NCBI GenBank assembly: GCA_947451425.1
Contig: CANGAC010000002.1
Coordinates: 1 to 44,688, forward strand
Source of the DNA: Bacteriovoracaceae bacterium
Lineage (GTDB): Bacteria > Bdellovibrionota > Bacteriovoracia > Bacteriovoracales > Bacteriovoracaceae
DNA: 44,688 nt
Direction: 5' to 3'
Of the stretch, positions 8,171 to 17,686 are shown one piece after another (position 1 is the stretch's first letter; every line of letters begins with the position of its first letter). Position numbers and translations under genes: made by a program. The notes beneath the pieces are model-generated. The model was given only the letters and a program-made list of their open reading frames with translations, was not told where the DNA came from and did no database searches.

Positions 8171-11100
8171 AAGAACACCGAATGCCGAACAGCTTCTGGC
8201 GATTGAACACGAAGGCGGCGTCCTCCTGCGTGCAGGGGCGGGGTCTGGAAAAACTTTCGTTCTAGTTGAGCATATCGTGTGGCTCACCCGGAAATGGATG
8301 AGTGACTGGAAGGCTGCTCCCAAAGGCACTTTCGAGGAATATATCCGCGAGAAGTACTCTCAGGTCGTCATGATGACGTTCACTAAGAAAGCCGCTGGAG
8401 AAATGAGTATCCGGCTTTCTGACCGGATTCAGAAGATCTCTCTGGCCACAGAGGAAGATAAGAGTCTCTGGATCACTGCCAATGAATCCATCCCGCTCCT
8501 CACAGTAACGACGATCGATGGATTCTGCCGGAAGCTCATTACGCAGGGGTATTTCCAGAATCTTTCCACCGAAGCTGACATCATTTTTGAGACTGAAAGA
8601 ATTGATCAGGTCACCGAACTTCTCGACCTGTGGTTTGAAGAGAGGGGAAGTAAAGTTCCCCGGGAAGTTGCCGACATTTTCATCCGGCAGAAGGACGATC
8701 TCAAGAATGCCTTCAGCCGGATCTTCAATGATCCCGGGCTTCGTCTTCAGTGGAAAACTTTCTCCCTGACAAATTCTCATCCCGATAAGCTTCCGGAGAT
8801 TTTAAGTAAGTCGTTCAAGCTTCAGCAGCTCGATCAGGCGTTACTCAAGATTCATCAGTTAGATATTCCGTCTGAGAAACCCAGTGCTTTTGAAAAAGTG
8901 GTGGAGAAGTTCCAGAAAACGGGACTACCCGAAGTGGATAGTGTGGAGAAGCTCCATAATTACGCCGTTATTTTTGCGGAGAAAAGTAAGCTCAGTCCTG
9001 AAATGACCGAAGCCAAGAAAGATGAAGCGCATAAGATGGCCCACGAGGGACTGAAGGCGCTTAAATCATGGACCGATGACTGGGATGATGTCGTTAAAGA
9101 CTACATTGCTAGTTACGATGAAAAAGTTCTTCCCTGGATCAAAGTCTGCCGCGAACTATTCTTCTACATCGACGAGCACCTTGATCCCAATCTTGGTCTT
9201 ACCTTCGGAGACATTGCTTATCTTGTCGCCCAGGGTCTCGAAGACAAAGCGGTGAGAGACCGTGTTCAGAAGGCCTATACCTATTTCATCGTCGATGAAT
9301 TTCAGGACACTTCAGCTCTCCAGTTCAGAATCATCAAGGGTCTCATCGGGGAAGATTTTTCAAGGCTCTTTTGCGTGGGTGATGCCAAGCAGGCAATCTA
9401 TGGTTTCCGGGGCGGAGAACTTTCCGTTTTCCAGGACGCCGGGGATCTGGTTCCGGTGACAAGAAGCCTCGCCAATAACTATCGCTCTCAGCCCGGTGTC
9501 ATTCAGTTTAACAATTCTCTTTTCCAGACGATTCTTCCTCTGGGTCAGGACTTCACCGGGAAAGATCTCTTCGGGGTTGCGCCGGAAGATCAGAATGTTC
9601 CCGACGATGTGAAAGCAACCGGGCCGGGAAGGATCGATATCCTTGAACTCGATCTGGAGTGGAATAAGGAAGAAGAAGATAAGTTCAGTAACGAGAAAAT
9701 TAACCGTCTCGAGTCCCAGCTCATCGCAAGGTCAATTGAGAATGACCGGAATGAGCGGCCTTCGGAAACAGTGACTGTTCTTTACAGTAAACTGAAGCCC
9801 AGTGCCGAACTCATCCGCGCTCTCATGGAAAAGAAGATCGGTTTCACTGCTCAGTTCAAAACGGATCTCCTCGATGATCCCATGATGGGAATTTTTCTCT
9901 GCTTACTGAAACGGCAGTTCGATACGAATCCGAAAACGGTCACGCGCTATCCGCTGTTTCTTCTTGAATCCTATCTGAATGTCCTGGGGATAAGCCGCGC
10001 TTCTCTTGAGTCACTGCTTATCAATTTTGACCGGGATATTTCTTACTGGGGACTTCTCCCGGCCTTCCGGAAGTTTGTTCACTCCCTGGGAATTACCAAT
10101 GAGAATGCCGACATCAACATGGACGTGATCGAAACCCTTTCCGAAATTTATCACCAGGATCCAGAAAGCATCCTGATTCAGATTGGTGGGGGAGACAACG
10201 AACGGATCAGCCTGGATCTTCGCTCCGGAGAAAATTCTCACCTCGTCCAGATCATGTCGGCCCATGCTTCGAAAGGGCTTGAATTCGAGACGGTTTATCT
10301 GGGCGGCATCTATACCAATGGACGCGATCAAAGCTCAGGCTCATTCTTTGGGAACATGCCCGGCAGCTTCAGCTGGTACTTCGATCTTTCTCTCCGGGAC
10401 CGCAGGAAATCACCATTTTTTCTCTTCGAGAAAGAAATCAGCGAGTATAAGAATTTCTCAGAAACCAAGCGCCTCTTCTATGTGGCCACGACCCGAGCGA
10501 TGAGAAAAATCAGCTGGGTAAAACTCAACATGGATGAGAAAGCCTTTTCGATTCCGGGAGATTCCTGGATTAATGGCCTTTTTGCCTGGGAATCAGACGG
10601 GGAGAAATCTCATTGTAAGGACAAGGTCACTTATCACAAAATCACAGACGTTGATGTGAACACGATTCTTCGCGGAAAATCTCAGCCTCGTCTTCCGCTC
10701 TTCTTTCATGATCCGGTCGGGATCGTGGATAAAGGGGAAGGGAAGTCGGAACTTTCGATCATGGGTGAGTTGTCTGTCACGCGGCTTAACTCTCTCGTCG
10801 ATTGTCCGCGGAAATTTTATTTTGAAAACATCCTGAAACTTACCGCAGGCAAGACGAAGTTCTTCGATGTCGATGAAACCGTAGAGTCGGAGGAGCCAGT
10901 GTTTAAGTCATCGGCTTCCCGGGGAACACTCATCCACGAAATCCTCTCGACTGCGATCCAGAAAAATTTCATCATTCCACGCGAACACCATCAGGGTCCT
11001 CATCATAAGCCACTGGCATGGGCCATAGGGGCAATGGAGAAGTTGCGCTCGGAATTTGACTTCGTCACCGAGAAGCCGCTCAAGTTCAGGTTTTTCAATT

Positions 11101-11450
11101 TCATGATCTCCGGAATACCAGATCTTCTCCTCCTTCCGAAAAAATCCGGGACGGCAGCTCAGATCTGGGATTTTAAAACCGGGAAAATTACTCAGGATAA
11201 TCTTGGTCACTATTGGGTGCAATTGAAAGCCTATGCGTATGCTCTCTATATTCTCGGCATGGTTTCAAAGTCAGATAGTATCGAAACGAAGCTATGTTTC
11301 GTGGATGAAGAGAAGTTTGTCGATCTCACTGTGAATTGGGAATCCGTAAACGCAGAACTCTTTCCACTCTGGCGTTCACAAAATGAACCATGGATTGTGA
11401 AAACTGATCATTGCAGTCTGTGTTCCTATGGTGATATTTGCCCTAGATAA
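8163..11450 (+). CDS. addA: AddA-like UvrD/RecB helicase-nuclease
   Basis: 1095 residues with all SF1A helicase motifs: Walker A AGAGSGKT (24-31), VDEFQDT (Walker B, ~376), GDAKQAIYGFRGGE (~406), ASKGLEFETVYLGG (~701) and LFYVATTRAM (~771). A C-terminal RecB nuclease domain follows: GTLIHEIL (~921), SGIPDLLLL, the core WDFKTGK (~1001) and QLKAYAYAL. It therefore unwinds and cuts DNA, pairing with the AddB-like protein in double-strand break repair. Unusually, this subunit also has DCPRKFYF (~880) and a terminal CSLCSYGDIC, the same four-cysteine spacing as the AddB iron-sulfur staple. The start overlaps addB by eight bases, so translation is coupled. The next gene starts 68 bases downstream, with no convincing terminator between. 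Confidence 0.88.
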   Translation: MSERTPNAEQLLAIEHEGGVLLRAGAGSGKTFVLVEHIVWLTRKWMSDWKAAPKGTFEEYIREKYSQVVMMTFTKKAAGEMSIRLSDRIQKISLATEEDKSLWITANESIPLLTVTTIDGFCRKLITQGYFQNLSTEADIIFETERIDQVTELLDLWFEERGSKVPREVADIFIRQKDDLKNAFSRIFNDPGLRLQWKTFSLTNSHPDKLPEILSKSFKLQQLDQALLKIHQLDIPSEKPSAFEKVVEKFQKTGLPEVDSVEKLHNYAVIFAEKSKLSPEMTEAKKDEAHKMAHEGLKALKSWTDDWDDVVKDYIASYDEKVLPWIKVCRELFFYIDEHLDPNLGLTFGDIAYLVAQGLEDKAVRDRVQKAYTYFIVDEFQDTSALQFRIIKGLIGEDFSRLFCVGDAKQAIYGFRGGELSVFQDAGDLVPVTRSLANNYRSQPGVIQFNNSLFQTILPLGQDFTGKDLFGVAPEDQNVPDDVKATGPGRIDILELDLEWNKEEEDKFSNEKINRLESQLIARSIENDRNERPSETVTVLYSKLKPSAELIRALMEKKIGFTAQFKTDLLDDPMMGIFLCLLKRQFDTNPKTVTRYPLFLLESYLNVLGISRASLESLLINFDRDISYWGLLPAFRKFVHSLGITNENADINMDVIETLSEIYHQDPESILIQIGGGDNERISLDLRSGENSHLVQIMSAHASKGLEFETVYLGGIYTNGRDQSSGSFFGNMPGSFSWYFDLSLRDRRKSPFFLFEKEISEYKNFSETKRLFYVATTRAMRKISWVKLNMDEKAFSIPGDSWINGLFAWESDGEKSHCKDKVTYHKITDVDVNTILRGKSQPRLPLFFHDPVGIVDKGEGKSELSIMGELSVTRLNSLVDCPRKFYFENILKLTAGKTKFFDVDETVESEEPVFKSSASRGTLIHEILSTAIQKNFIIPREHHQGPHHKPLAWAIGAMEKLRSEFDFVTEKPLKFRFFNFMISGIPDLLLLPKKSGTAAQIWDFKTGKITQDNLGHYWVQLKAYAYALYILGMVSKSDSIETKLCFVDEEKFVDLTVNWESVNAELFPLWRSQNEPWIVKTDHCSLCSYGDICPR

Positions 11451-11518
11451 TTCAGAGTCTTGCACCTCTTCCTGTGCGTGTTACACTTTTTGTATACGTA
11501 CTAACAAGTGAAGAGATT

Positions 11519-12226
11519 ATGACAAAAATGTTTCTCGCCCTTTTCTGTCTCACCATGACTGGTATGGTGATGGCCGCTGAATCATCCCTCTACAACTTTT
11601 CCTGGCTCGATAAGGACAAAGAAATCTATGTCCTTCAAAACCGGAAATTCCGGAAAGACGGAAAGGTTTACATCGGCGGTAACGTCGGAAAAACTCTGAG
11701 TGGAGCTTTCATCGATGCGTATGGAGGATCTCTTCGCGGAGGTTTCTTCTTCAGTGAAGACTGGGGTATTGAACTCCTCTATGGGAAATCGATGGGAAAA
11801 GAAAACACGACGGCGAAAGGAATCCGCGAGCAGGGAACGGTTCCCTTCTACCGCAAAGTCGATTCCTACACGGGTGCGATGCTCATGTGGTCTCCGTTCT
11901 ACTCGAAGATCAATACCTTCAACCGCATCTTCTACTATGATTGGCTGTTCGGCGCTGGTGCCGCAAGTGTCGGGACAAAAGACAACCGCGCAAGATTCGT
12001 CAATCAAAGTGATAGCACTCTGAAAACGGATTCATCTATTGGTCTCCTCTGGACAACCGGGATGAGGTTTTACATCGACCAGCACTGGAGTGTCCGTCTG
12101 GATTTCACGGGGATGAACTGGAAGGCAGATCGTTTCGGTAAACCGCAATCTTCTGGTGTCGTTAGAAAGAAATCAGATTACTTCAATAATTACGACGTGG
12201 CCGTGGGTCTCAACTACGCTTTCTAA
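11519..12226 (+). CDS. Outer-membrane beta-barrel protein of the Glt/Agl-like cluster
   Basis: 235 residues from ATG 11519. I prefer this start over an in-frame upstream ATG at 11474 because GAAGAG lies just before it and the product then opens with a clean signal peptide (MTKMFLALFC...VMAA). The mature protein has alternating aromatic/polar strands (GGFFFSEDWGIELLYG, SVRLDFTGMNW) and ends in VGLNYAF, whose terminal Phe is typical of Bam-inserted barrels. It resembles the small barrels (GltA/B/H, CglE class) encoded with Myxococcus gliding genes. It leads a plus-strand run of TPR and TonB-type genes, so it is probably the outer-membrane station of that machine. Barrel topology is well supported; the exact subfamily is inferred from neighbours. 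Confidence 0.72.
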   Translation: MTKMFLALFCLTMTGMVMAAESSLYNFSWLDKDKEIYVLQNRKFRKDGKVYIGGNVGKTLSGAFIDAYGGSLRGGFFFSEDWGIELLYGKSMGKENTTAKGIREQGTVPFYRKVDSYTGAMLMWSPFYSKINTFNRIFYYDWLFGAGAASVGTKDNRARFVNQSDSTLKTDSSIGLLWTTGMRFYIDQHWSVRLDFTGMNWKADRFGKPQSSGVVRKKSDYFNNYDVAVGLNYAF

Positions 12227-12247
12227 TTTTTTTAAAGGAGAACACGG

Positions 12248-13654
12248 ATGTTCTCAAAATATTTTCTCTTCCTGATAATTTCTTTCCCTGTACTTGCTTC
12301 CTATGAAGGCGCAGACCGGGCCTATGGAAAAGGTTCCATTGCTCTTTCCGGGTACCGCAGGACCATGCTCGAACTGGTAAAAGACGGGCATTACTTCTCC
12401 GTCGTTCCCTGGATGAAAGATTACCTCGTGAAGAACAATTCCACTCTCGATGGGGAACTGGAAACGGCCCTCGACAATATGTTATATATGACAGGGGTTA
12501 AGCCCTTTGAGTCCCTTCCTGAAGAAGTTCTCCGCCACTCCCGTTCCGGTAACATACGCTACATTCTCGCGAAGCGCCTGATGAAACGCGGCCGCTACGA
12601 AGAGGCACTGAAAGAACTTTCCGCGATCAGCACAAGCCACTCTGCCTATCCTTTTGTGGCGAACATGAAGGCTGCCCTTTACTCGCATCTTGAAAGAACG
12701 AAAGAAGCCGAAGCGCAATTCAAAGAGTGCGTTGAGTCCTCTGACTCCCGCATGAGGAAAGTAGAAAATCCTTCTCAGAAAGAGCAGCTTGAGGTCAACC
12801 GCGACTATTGTATTGCCGGGATCGCCCGCACGCAGTTCGCCCGCCAGGATTATGCAAAAGCGGAACTCAACTACCTCGACATCCCGAAAGACTCCTTTGT
12901 CTGGCCGGAAATTCTCTTCGAGGAAGCCTGGACCAGTTATTACGTGAAAAATTACAACCGCACTCTTGGAAAACTTGTCTCTTATAAGGCTCCGGTTTTC
13001 GACTTCATCTTCAAGCCTGAAGTGGAAGTCCTGAAAGCCCTCACGTACATGAAGATGTGTCTTTATGATGACGCTAAAAAAACCGTTGATGATTTTTATA
13101 CGGATCTTCTGAATCCCTCACGAGAGCTCAGAAACTATCTAGTGGGTAACGGGAAAAATTACCGTCGTTACTATGACCTGATGGCCGCGCATGAAGACGG
13201 AAAGAACTCAGAGCTTCCTATCGTAGACTCTGTCCTGAAGTCTGTCCGTAAAGACGGAGCTTACATTGAGCTCAAGAGTGCTCTCACAGGCGCCATCACC
13301 GAATACAATGCACTCCGAAAAAAATCGAACTCAAGTCTTCGTTCAAATCTGATTAAAAACATTCAGACACTTCTGGATGAGTACCGGACGATCATTGGTG
13401 CCTACGTCCGTGCGGGACTTGTGGGTAAATACTCTGAGCTCTACACCGCTTTTCAGGGCATGAGTTATATCAAGCTTGAAGTTCTCGCGCAGAGAAAAGA
13501 ACAGCTCTATCGGACGGAAGATTCATCCTCCGGCAAGCGCGGTGACGTGAAATACATTGAAAGAAACGACAAGCAGTACTTCTGGAACTTCAATGGTGAG
13601 TTCTGGGCCGATGAGCTTGGAGATTATGTCTTTGCCTTGAGGTCTGAATGCTGA
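12248..13654 (+). CDS. Periplasmic TPR-like protein of the Glt/Agl-like cluster
   Basis: 468 residues with a signal peptide (MFSKYFLFLIISFPVLAS) and AAAGGAG nine bases before the ATG. Degenerate tetratricopeptide helices are visible, for example RLMKRGRYEEALKEL near residue 113 and RQDYAKAELNYLDI near 200. The C-terminal part is more basic and ends with a short aromatic segment (YFWNFNGEFWADEL). TPR proteins of this kind are the periplasmic spacers of the Myxococcus Glt complex (GltC/D/E), which link inner-membrane motor and outer-membrane parts. The gene overlaps the next TPR gene by seven bases and follows the barrel gene by 21 bases, so it is in one operon with them. I cannot assign it to a particular Glt name. 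Confidence 0.68.
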   Translation: MFSKYFLFLIISFPVLASYEGADRAYGKGSIALSGYRRTMLELVKDGHYFSVVPWMKDYLVKNNSTLDGELETALDNMLYMTGVKPFESLPEEVLRHSRSGNIRYILAKRLMKRGRYEEALKELSAISTSHSAYPFVANMKAALYSHLERTKEAEAQFKECVESSDSRMRKVENPSQKEQLEVNRDYCIAGIARTQFARQDYAKAELNYLDIPKDSFVWPEILFEEAWTSYYVKNYNRTLGKLVSYKAPVFDFIFKPEVEVLKALTYMKMCLYDDAKKTVDDFYTDLLNPSRELRNYLVGNGKNYRRYYDLMAAHEDGKNSELPIVDSVLKSVRKDGAYIELKSALTGAITEYNALRKKSNSSLRSNLIKNIQTLLDEYRTIIGAYVRAGLVGKYSELYTAFQGMSYIKLEVLAQRKEQLYRTEDSSSGKRGDVKYIERNDKQYFWNFNGEFWADELGDYVFALRSEC

Positions 13655-16521
13655 AATACCTCTTCCTGACTTCCTTCATCCTGGGAACTGCCTTCGCGCA
13701 GAAGCTCTCTCTTGACGAGAGACGGACCAAGATTATCTCTATCGTTGATGAAGAACTTGCCGAGGTCTCACGCCTGGCCCGCCAGCAGGATTACAAAGAC
13801 CCGAACATCCTTCTTCGTATGTCTGAGCTGAACCTCGAGAAGGCCCGGCTCTGGAGAGAGCAGGAAAACGAAAAATTCCTCTCCATTCCCCCAGAGAAGC
13901 GGCTCGACATGGATAAGGATGACTTTTTCAGGAAGTCATCGAAGTTCTTTGCTGATGCCAATAACTCTGCTTACACGGTTGTGAAGAAGTATCCCAAGTT
14001 CAAGGGACTCAGCGAAGTCTATTACATCCTGGCTTACAACAATAAAGAACTCGGACGCCACGACGAAGCCCAGAAGTATTTCAAACTGGCGTCGTCGAAG
14101 ACTGGCGGAAACAACAAGCTGAATGCAAAGTCCAAGCTTGCACTCGCTGATTATTATTTCAACGACCATAAATACGAGAATGCTGTTCCCTTGTATGAAG
14201 CGGCTATCTCCCAGCTGGATGAAAAGTGGTGGACCAAGGATGCCTTCAATCTGGCATGGTCATATTACCGCACGAAAAAATACACCAAGGCGATTAACCT
14301 CATGCTCGAGGTTCACAAGAAAAGTCAGAATGGAAAATACATCGACATGCGCAGTATGGTGGAAAGGGACATTGGTATCTTCTATGTGGATGCCGGCCGC
14401 CTGAACGATGCCATTCAGTTCTACGAGAGTAACGGCATCAATTACACAGAACAGTTCGTAAAAATTGCCAACCTCATTGTATCCCAGGGGCGGTTCTCCC
14501 AGGCTGAGTCACTTCTCAACGAAGCGGCCAAGGTGGAAAAAGATCGCGATAGAAAAATTGCCATCTACATCGCTCAGCTCGATCTCTTTGATAAATATAA
14601 TAAGATCACTGAACATCTGGCAGTCTCCCGGGCGATGGTGAAACTTCATGAAGAAGCTCCGATCGCAGAAGATGATCTGAAGCGACTGACCTATCACGTA
14701 AACAAGAAAGCGGCTGAACTTCAGAAGGCCACCGCTTCTGACACTTATGCCAACGTGCCGAAGATCAAGGCACAGAAATCCCGTGAGGCCATTGAATACT
14801 TCGATCTTTCGACGAAACTGAATCCTTCCGAGAAAGCAGAAAAAGTATTCTTCCAGGCGGAAACGGCTTACGCCGCGACCGACTTTGGCAAGGCACTCAA
14901 TTATTACGTGAAATCTTTTGATGCTGCTTTCGCCAGCAATCAGAAAAAAATTCTGTCTCAGACTCTCGAAGGGATGCTTGCCTCCCTCGGACAACCCGGG
15001 CTGAATTTTGCGACTGCGGAGAAATACTACCTTCCCGTTTATACCAGATACCTGTCCGTTGATTCTAAGTCTGAGAGAGCGAAGTCCATTTTCGTGAAGC
15101 TTTTCAACGTCCAGTACGATAAGGGCCAGATCGAAGACTCCGAAGAAACGCTGGAAAAGTTCGCAGCGAAGTTTCCGACCGACTATGAGACTCAGGAAGG
15201 GATGCTCGCGAAAATCATGGAGCATTACCGGAAGAAAAAAGACTACTCGAAGGTTAAGGCCTACATCTCTGACATCAACCAGGGTAAGTACAAAGTTTCA
15301 AAAAAATACGCCGATGCTCTCCGGAACCTCATGACGAAGATCCAGATTGAAGGTGTGCAACAGTCACTTGAAAAAGGTGATAAAGCTGTCGCTCTCAAGG
15401 GCTATCATCAGATTTACACGAACGATGACAGCACTCCCAAAGCAAAAACCAATGCCGCATATAACCTCTCGGCCCTCTATTACGAAATGGGTGACACGAA
15501 TCAGAGTTATCAGTGGGGTCTGATTGCCGTGAAGGACATGGAAGCAGCGGACGTGAGTAAGTTTGCTGATTCGTTCCTCTCGATCTCTGCAGGTCTTTTC
15601 CTGCGCCAGCAATTCAGTCAGTCTGCGGACCTCTCCTACAGGCTCTTTGCCAAACTTTGTAACCAGAATTCACCGAACAAAGTGGTCGCGTTCAAAAACT
15701 CCGTTTTCATCTCGCTTGCGAACAATGAGCTTGATCGTGCACTTGAAATCAGAACCTATGCCCGCCAGTGTAATATCGCTCCCTCTGTCATGGCCGAAGT
15801 CAGCCTCGAACTCATGAAGGATCTTGCTAAGGCCGGGCGCTGGGAAGCATTCGAGACTGACCTGAAAGAACTCGAAGCAGATCCGAAGAATCACGCACTC
15901 GTTATCCGGCCAATGGAAGATCTCAAGAAGGAATTCCTTAAAGTCGGTAACACAGAAGAGGCCCGGACTCTCGAGCAGAAGCAGCTCCGGTATTATGCCG
16001 ATGCCAAAGCTAAGAAATACGAAATTCCTGTGGAAGCACTGGATCTCATGGCGGAAAAAGTCATGATGAAAGTCCGCTCCATGAAAACACAACTGGGAGA
16101 AATCACCCTACGTTTCCCGGAAAATGAATTTAACAATGCGGTCAAAGCGAAACTTAAAATCCTTGATCAGATGACCAATGAAGTGAACGAGATCCAGAAA
16201 ATCGGCTCAGGGAAAGGGATCGTGGAAGGATATCGGCTTGTGATTGAAGCCTACGAAAGCTTTGGTGAAGAACTGAAAGCCTTTATCCCGGAAGGGAAAT
16301 CTCCGGAGTACCTGGCAAGTTTCCAGAAAGCGATGTCTGACGTCTATAACCCGATTCTCACGAATGCCCGCAAACAGAGAAGTGAAGTGAAGAAGCTCAT
16401 CATGGATAACAAAATCCTTTCCGCTTCAAACTATTCTGTCCTTTACGGTCGTCTCGAAAGTTTCAAGAGGTACGTATCATCTAAGAACATTGTGCTGATG
16501 GATCGTGGAGGCCAGCGATGA
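13648..16521 (+). CDS. Large periplasmic TPR protein, GltD/AgmU-like
   Basis: 957 residues, with signal peptide MLKYLFLTSFILGTAFAQ. At least ten tetratricopeptide-type helix pairs occur over residues ~100-700, for example NKELGRHDEAQKYFKLAS near 135, YYFNDHKYENAVPLYEAA near 172 and YYEMGDTNQSYQWGLIAV near 610. The last ~250 residues are long amphipathic helices with coiled-coil character. Size and architecture match the large periplasmic TPR proteins of Myxococcus gliding (AgmU/GltD), which form a scaffold between membranes. It lies between two other TPR genes with overlapping ends (7 bases upstream, 4 downstream), consistent with one polycistronic message. Orthology to GltD is inference from size, order and partners. 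Confidence 0.72.
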   Translation: MLKYLFLTSFILGTAFAQKLSLDERRTKIISIVDEELAEVSRLARQQDYKDPNILLRMSELNLEKARLWREQENEKFLSIPPEKRLDMDKDDFFRKSSKFFADANNSAYTVVKKYPKFKGLSEVYYILAYNNKELGRHDEAQKYFKLASSKTGGNNKLNAKSKLALADYYFNDHKYENAVPLYEAAISQLDEKWWTKDAFNLAWSYYRTKKYTKAINLMLEVHKKSQNGKYIDMRSMVERDIGIFYVDAGRLNDAIQFYESNGINYTEQFVKIANLIVSQGRFSQAESLLNEAAKVEKDRDRKIAIYIAQLDLFDKYNKITEHLAVSRAMVKLHEEAPIAEDDLKRLTYHVNKKAAELQKATASDTYANVPKIKAQKSREAIEYFDLSTKLNPSEKAEKVFFQAETAYAATDFGKALNYYVKSFDAAFASNQKKILSQTLEGMLASLGQPGLNFATAEKYYLPVYTRYLSVDSKSERAKSIFVKLFNVQYDKGQIEDSEETLEKFAAKFPTDYETQEGMLAKIMEHYRKKKDYSKVKAYISDINQGKYKVSKKYADALRNLMTKIQIEGVQQSLEKGDKAVALKGYHQIYTNDDSTPKAKTNAAYNLSALYYEMGDTNQSYQWGLIAVKDMEAADVSKFADSFLSISAGLFLRQQFSQSADLSYRLFAKLCNQNSPNKVVAFKNSVFISLANNELDRALEIRTYARQCNIAPSVMAEVSLELMKDLAKAGRWEAFETDLKELEADPKNHALVIRPMEDLKKEFLKVGNTEEARTLEQKQLRYYADAKAKKYEIPVEALDLMAEKVMMKVRSMKTQLGEITLRFPENEFNNAVKAKLKILDQMTNEVNEIQKIGSGKGIVEGYRLVIEAYESFGEELKAFIPEGKSPEYLASFQKAMSDVYNPILTNARKQRSEVKKLIMDNKILSASNYSVLYGRLESFKRYVSSKNIVLMDRGGQR

Positions 16522-17420
16522 AAACAATTTACCTGGCACTCATTTTCCTCGCTGCCTGCTCTTCTGCTGACAAAAAACCTGGCCGCAACGCAGATGCCCC
16601 GGAAGCTGTGACGGCCCAGGCCTTTAAGAAAGAAACCACGCTGAAGAACACGGACGTTCAGGACTACTATTCCACAACGGCTGCCACTGCAAATCCTGCG
16701 CTTCAGGACGAAACACTCGATCGGTATTCAGTTGAAGAAATCGCAGCGATGGCAGAAACGACAGATCCACTGATGGAAATAACTCTCAGATGCTCACGGA
16801 ATGATTTCGCAAAAGCCTTCCAGGTTGCTGCGAAATATTTTAACCGCTACCAGAAAGTTGCCGCTTACTGGAACCAGGTCGCAAATTGCCACCTGAACCA
16901 GGGGGCACATCGCAAGGCGCTTTTGTTTTACAACAAGGCGCTTGAAGTGAAACCAAACTACATCCCGGCCCTGAATAACATTGGGGTCATGTATTCGAGA
17001 ATGGATCAGGATCAGAAGGCGCTCGTTGCATTCGAGCGCGCCAACAACGCTTCTAAGTTTGCTAAAACCCCACGTTATAATCTGGCGAAAATGTACCTCG
17101 TGTACGGGCTCGCCGAGCCTGCTCTTCCTATTCTGAAAGGTCTCCTCGAAGCAACACCTTCAGACGTCGATCTTCAAAACGCAGTCGCCAATGCTTACTT
17201 TCTTATGTCTGACTACAACCAGGCGAACGCCCACTTCCAGAAGATTCCCTCAGCTCAGTGGTCTAAGGCTGAGGTCGGGTTGAATCTCGCTGTGACTCTT
17301 AAAAAACTCGGCAAGGCAGAAGACGCCAGAAGTGTCTTCAGTAATGTCCAGAAACCTAAAGCTCAGGCACTGTCCCGTTATTACAGTTCAGTGGAATCTT
17401 ATCTCGGAGAGAAACAATGA
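16518..17420 (+). CDS. TPR lipoprotein, GltE/AglT-like
   Basis: 300 residues. MKTIYLALIFLAACSSADKK is a lipoprotein signal with the lipobox LAAC. Ser at +2 favours outer-membrane retention if Lol rules apply. Three or four canonical TPRs fill residues ~115-280: NQGAHRKALLFYNKALEV, RMDQDQKALVAFERAN, MSDYNQANAHFQKI and KLGKAEDARSVFSNV. Myxococcus AglT/GltE is likewise a TPR lipoprotein encoded next to the FHA-TonB gene. It starts with an ATGA overlap on the large TPR gene and ends with the same overlap on the next small gene, so stoichiometric coupled translation is likely. TPR content and lipidation are clear; the Glt assignment is by context. Confidence 0.75.
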   Translation: MKTIYLALIFLAACSSADKKPGRNADAPEAVTAQAFKKETTLKNTDVQDYYSTTAATANPALQDETLDRYSVEEIAAMAETTDPLMEITLRCSRNDFAKAFQVAAKYFNRYQKVAAYWNQVANCHLNQGAHRKALLFYNKALEVKPNYIPALNNIGVMYSRMDQDQKALVAFERANNASKFAKTPRYNLAKMYLVYGLAEPALPILKGLLEATPSDVDLQNAVANAYFLMSDYNQANAHFQKIPSAQWSKAEVGLNLAVTLKKLGKAEDARSVFSNVQKPKAQALSRYYSSVESYLGEKQ

Positions 17421-17671
17421 AAATAGTATTCATCCTGATGGCCCTTCTCTCAATCCAGGTTCAGGCGCAGGAATCGAAAGGTAAATCCATCCGTTACGAA
17501 TATAAAAAATTCGAAAAATTTGATTTCGATGAAATCGGTGTCGAAGGGGAAGCCGGGTCGCCCGGGGATCTTTCCATTAATCCACGCGCTCGTAATGAAT
17601 TCCGCAACAAGCTTCCGGAACGCACGAATTTTAACAGAGAAATTAAAAAATCAGTGGAAGTCATTCGCTGA
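17417..17671 (+). CDS. Small periplasmic protein, CglF/GltF-like position
   Basis: 84 residues: signal peptide MKIVFILMALLSIQVQAQ, then a short basic-acidic mature protein containing FDFDEIGVEGEAGSPGDL and NKLPERTNFNREI. Small proteins with a comparable 'V-x-G-E ... P-x-G' segment and an 'R-x-NF-x-x-E' segment occur beside AgmX/PglI-type genes in other delta-type bacteria, where annotation pipelines label them CglF. I recall that resemblance but cannot verify it here. The gene overlaps the TPR lipoprotein gene by four bases and precedes the FHA-TonB gene by 15 bases, so it should be a fixed partner of the complex. Confidence 0.65.
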   Translation: MKIVFILMALLSIQVQAQESKGKSIRYEYKKFEKFDFDEIGVEGEAGSPGDLSINPRARNEFRNKLPERTNFNREIKKSVEVIR

Positions 17672-17686
17672 CCATAAGGGGCCTTT

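Noticed and set aside
11460-11498. Promoter TTGCAC ... TATACG before the barrel gene
   Set aside because: The hexamers are 27 bases apart and other pairings are no better, so I could not support a specific promoter.
14509-15225. Minus-strand ORF of 238 codons
   Set aside because: Antisense of the large TPR gene; no start signal, domain or signal peptide.
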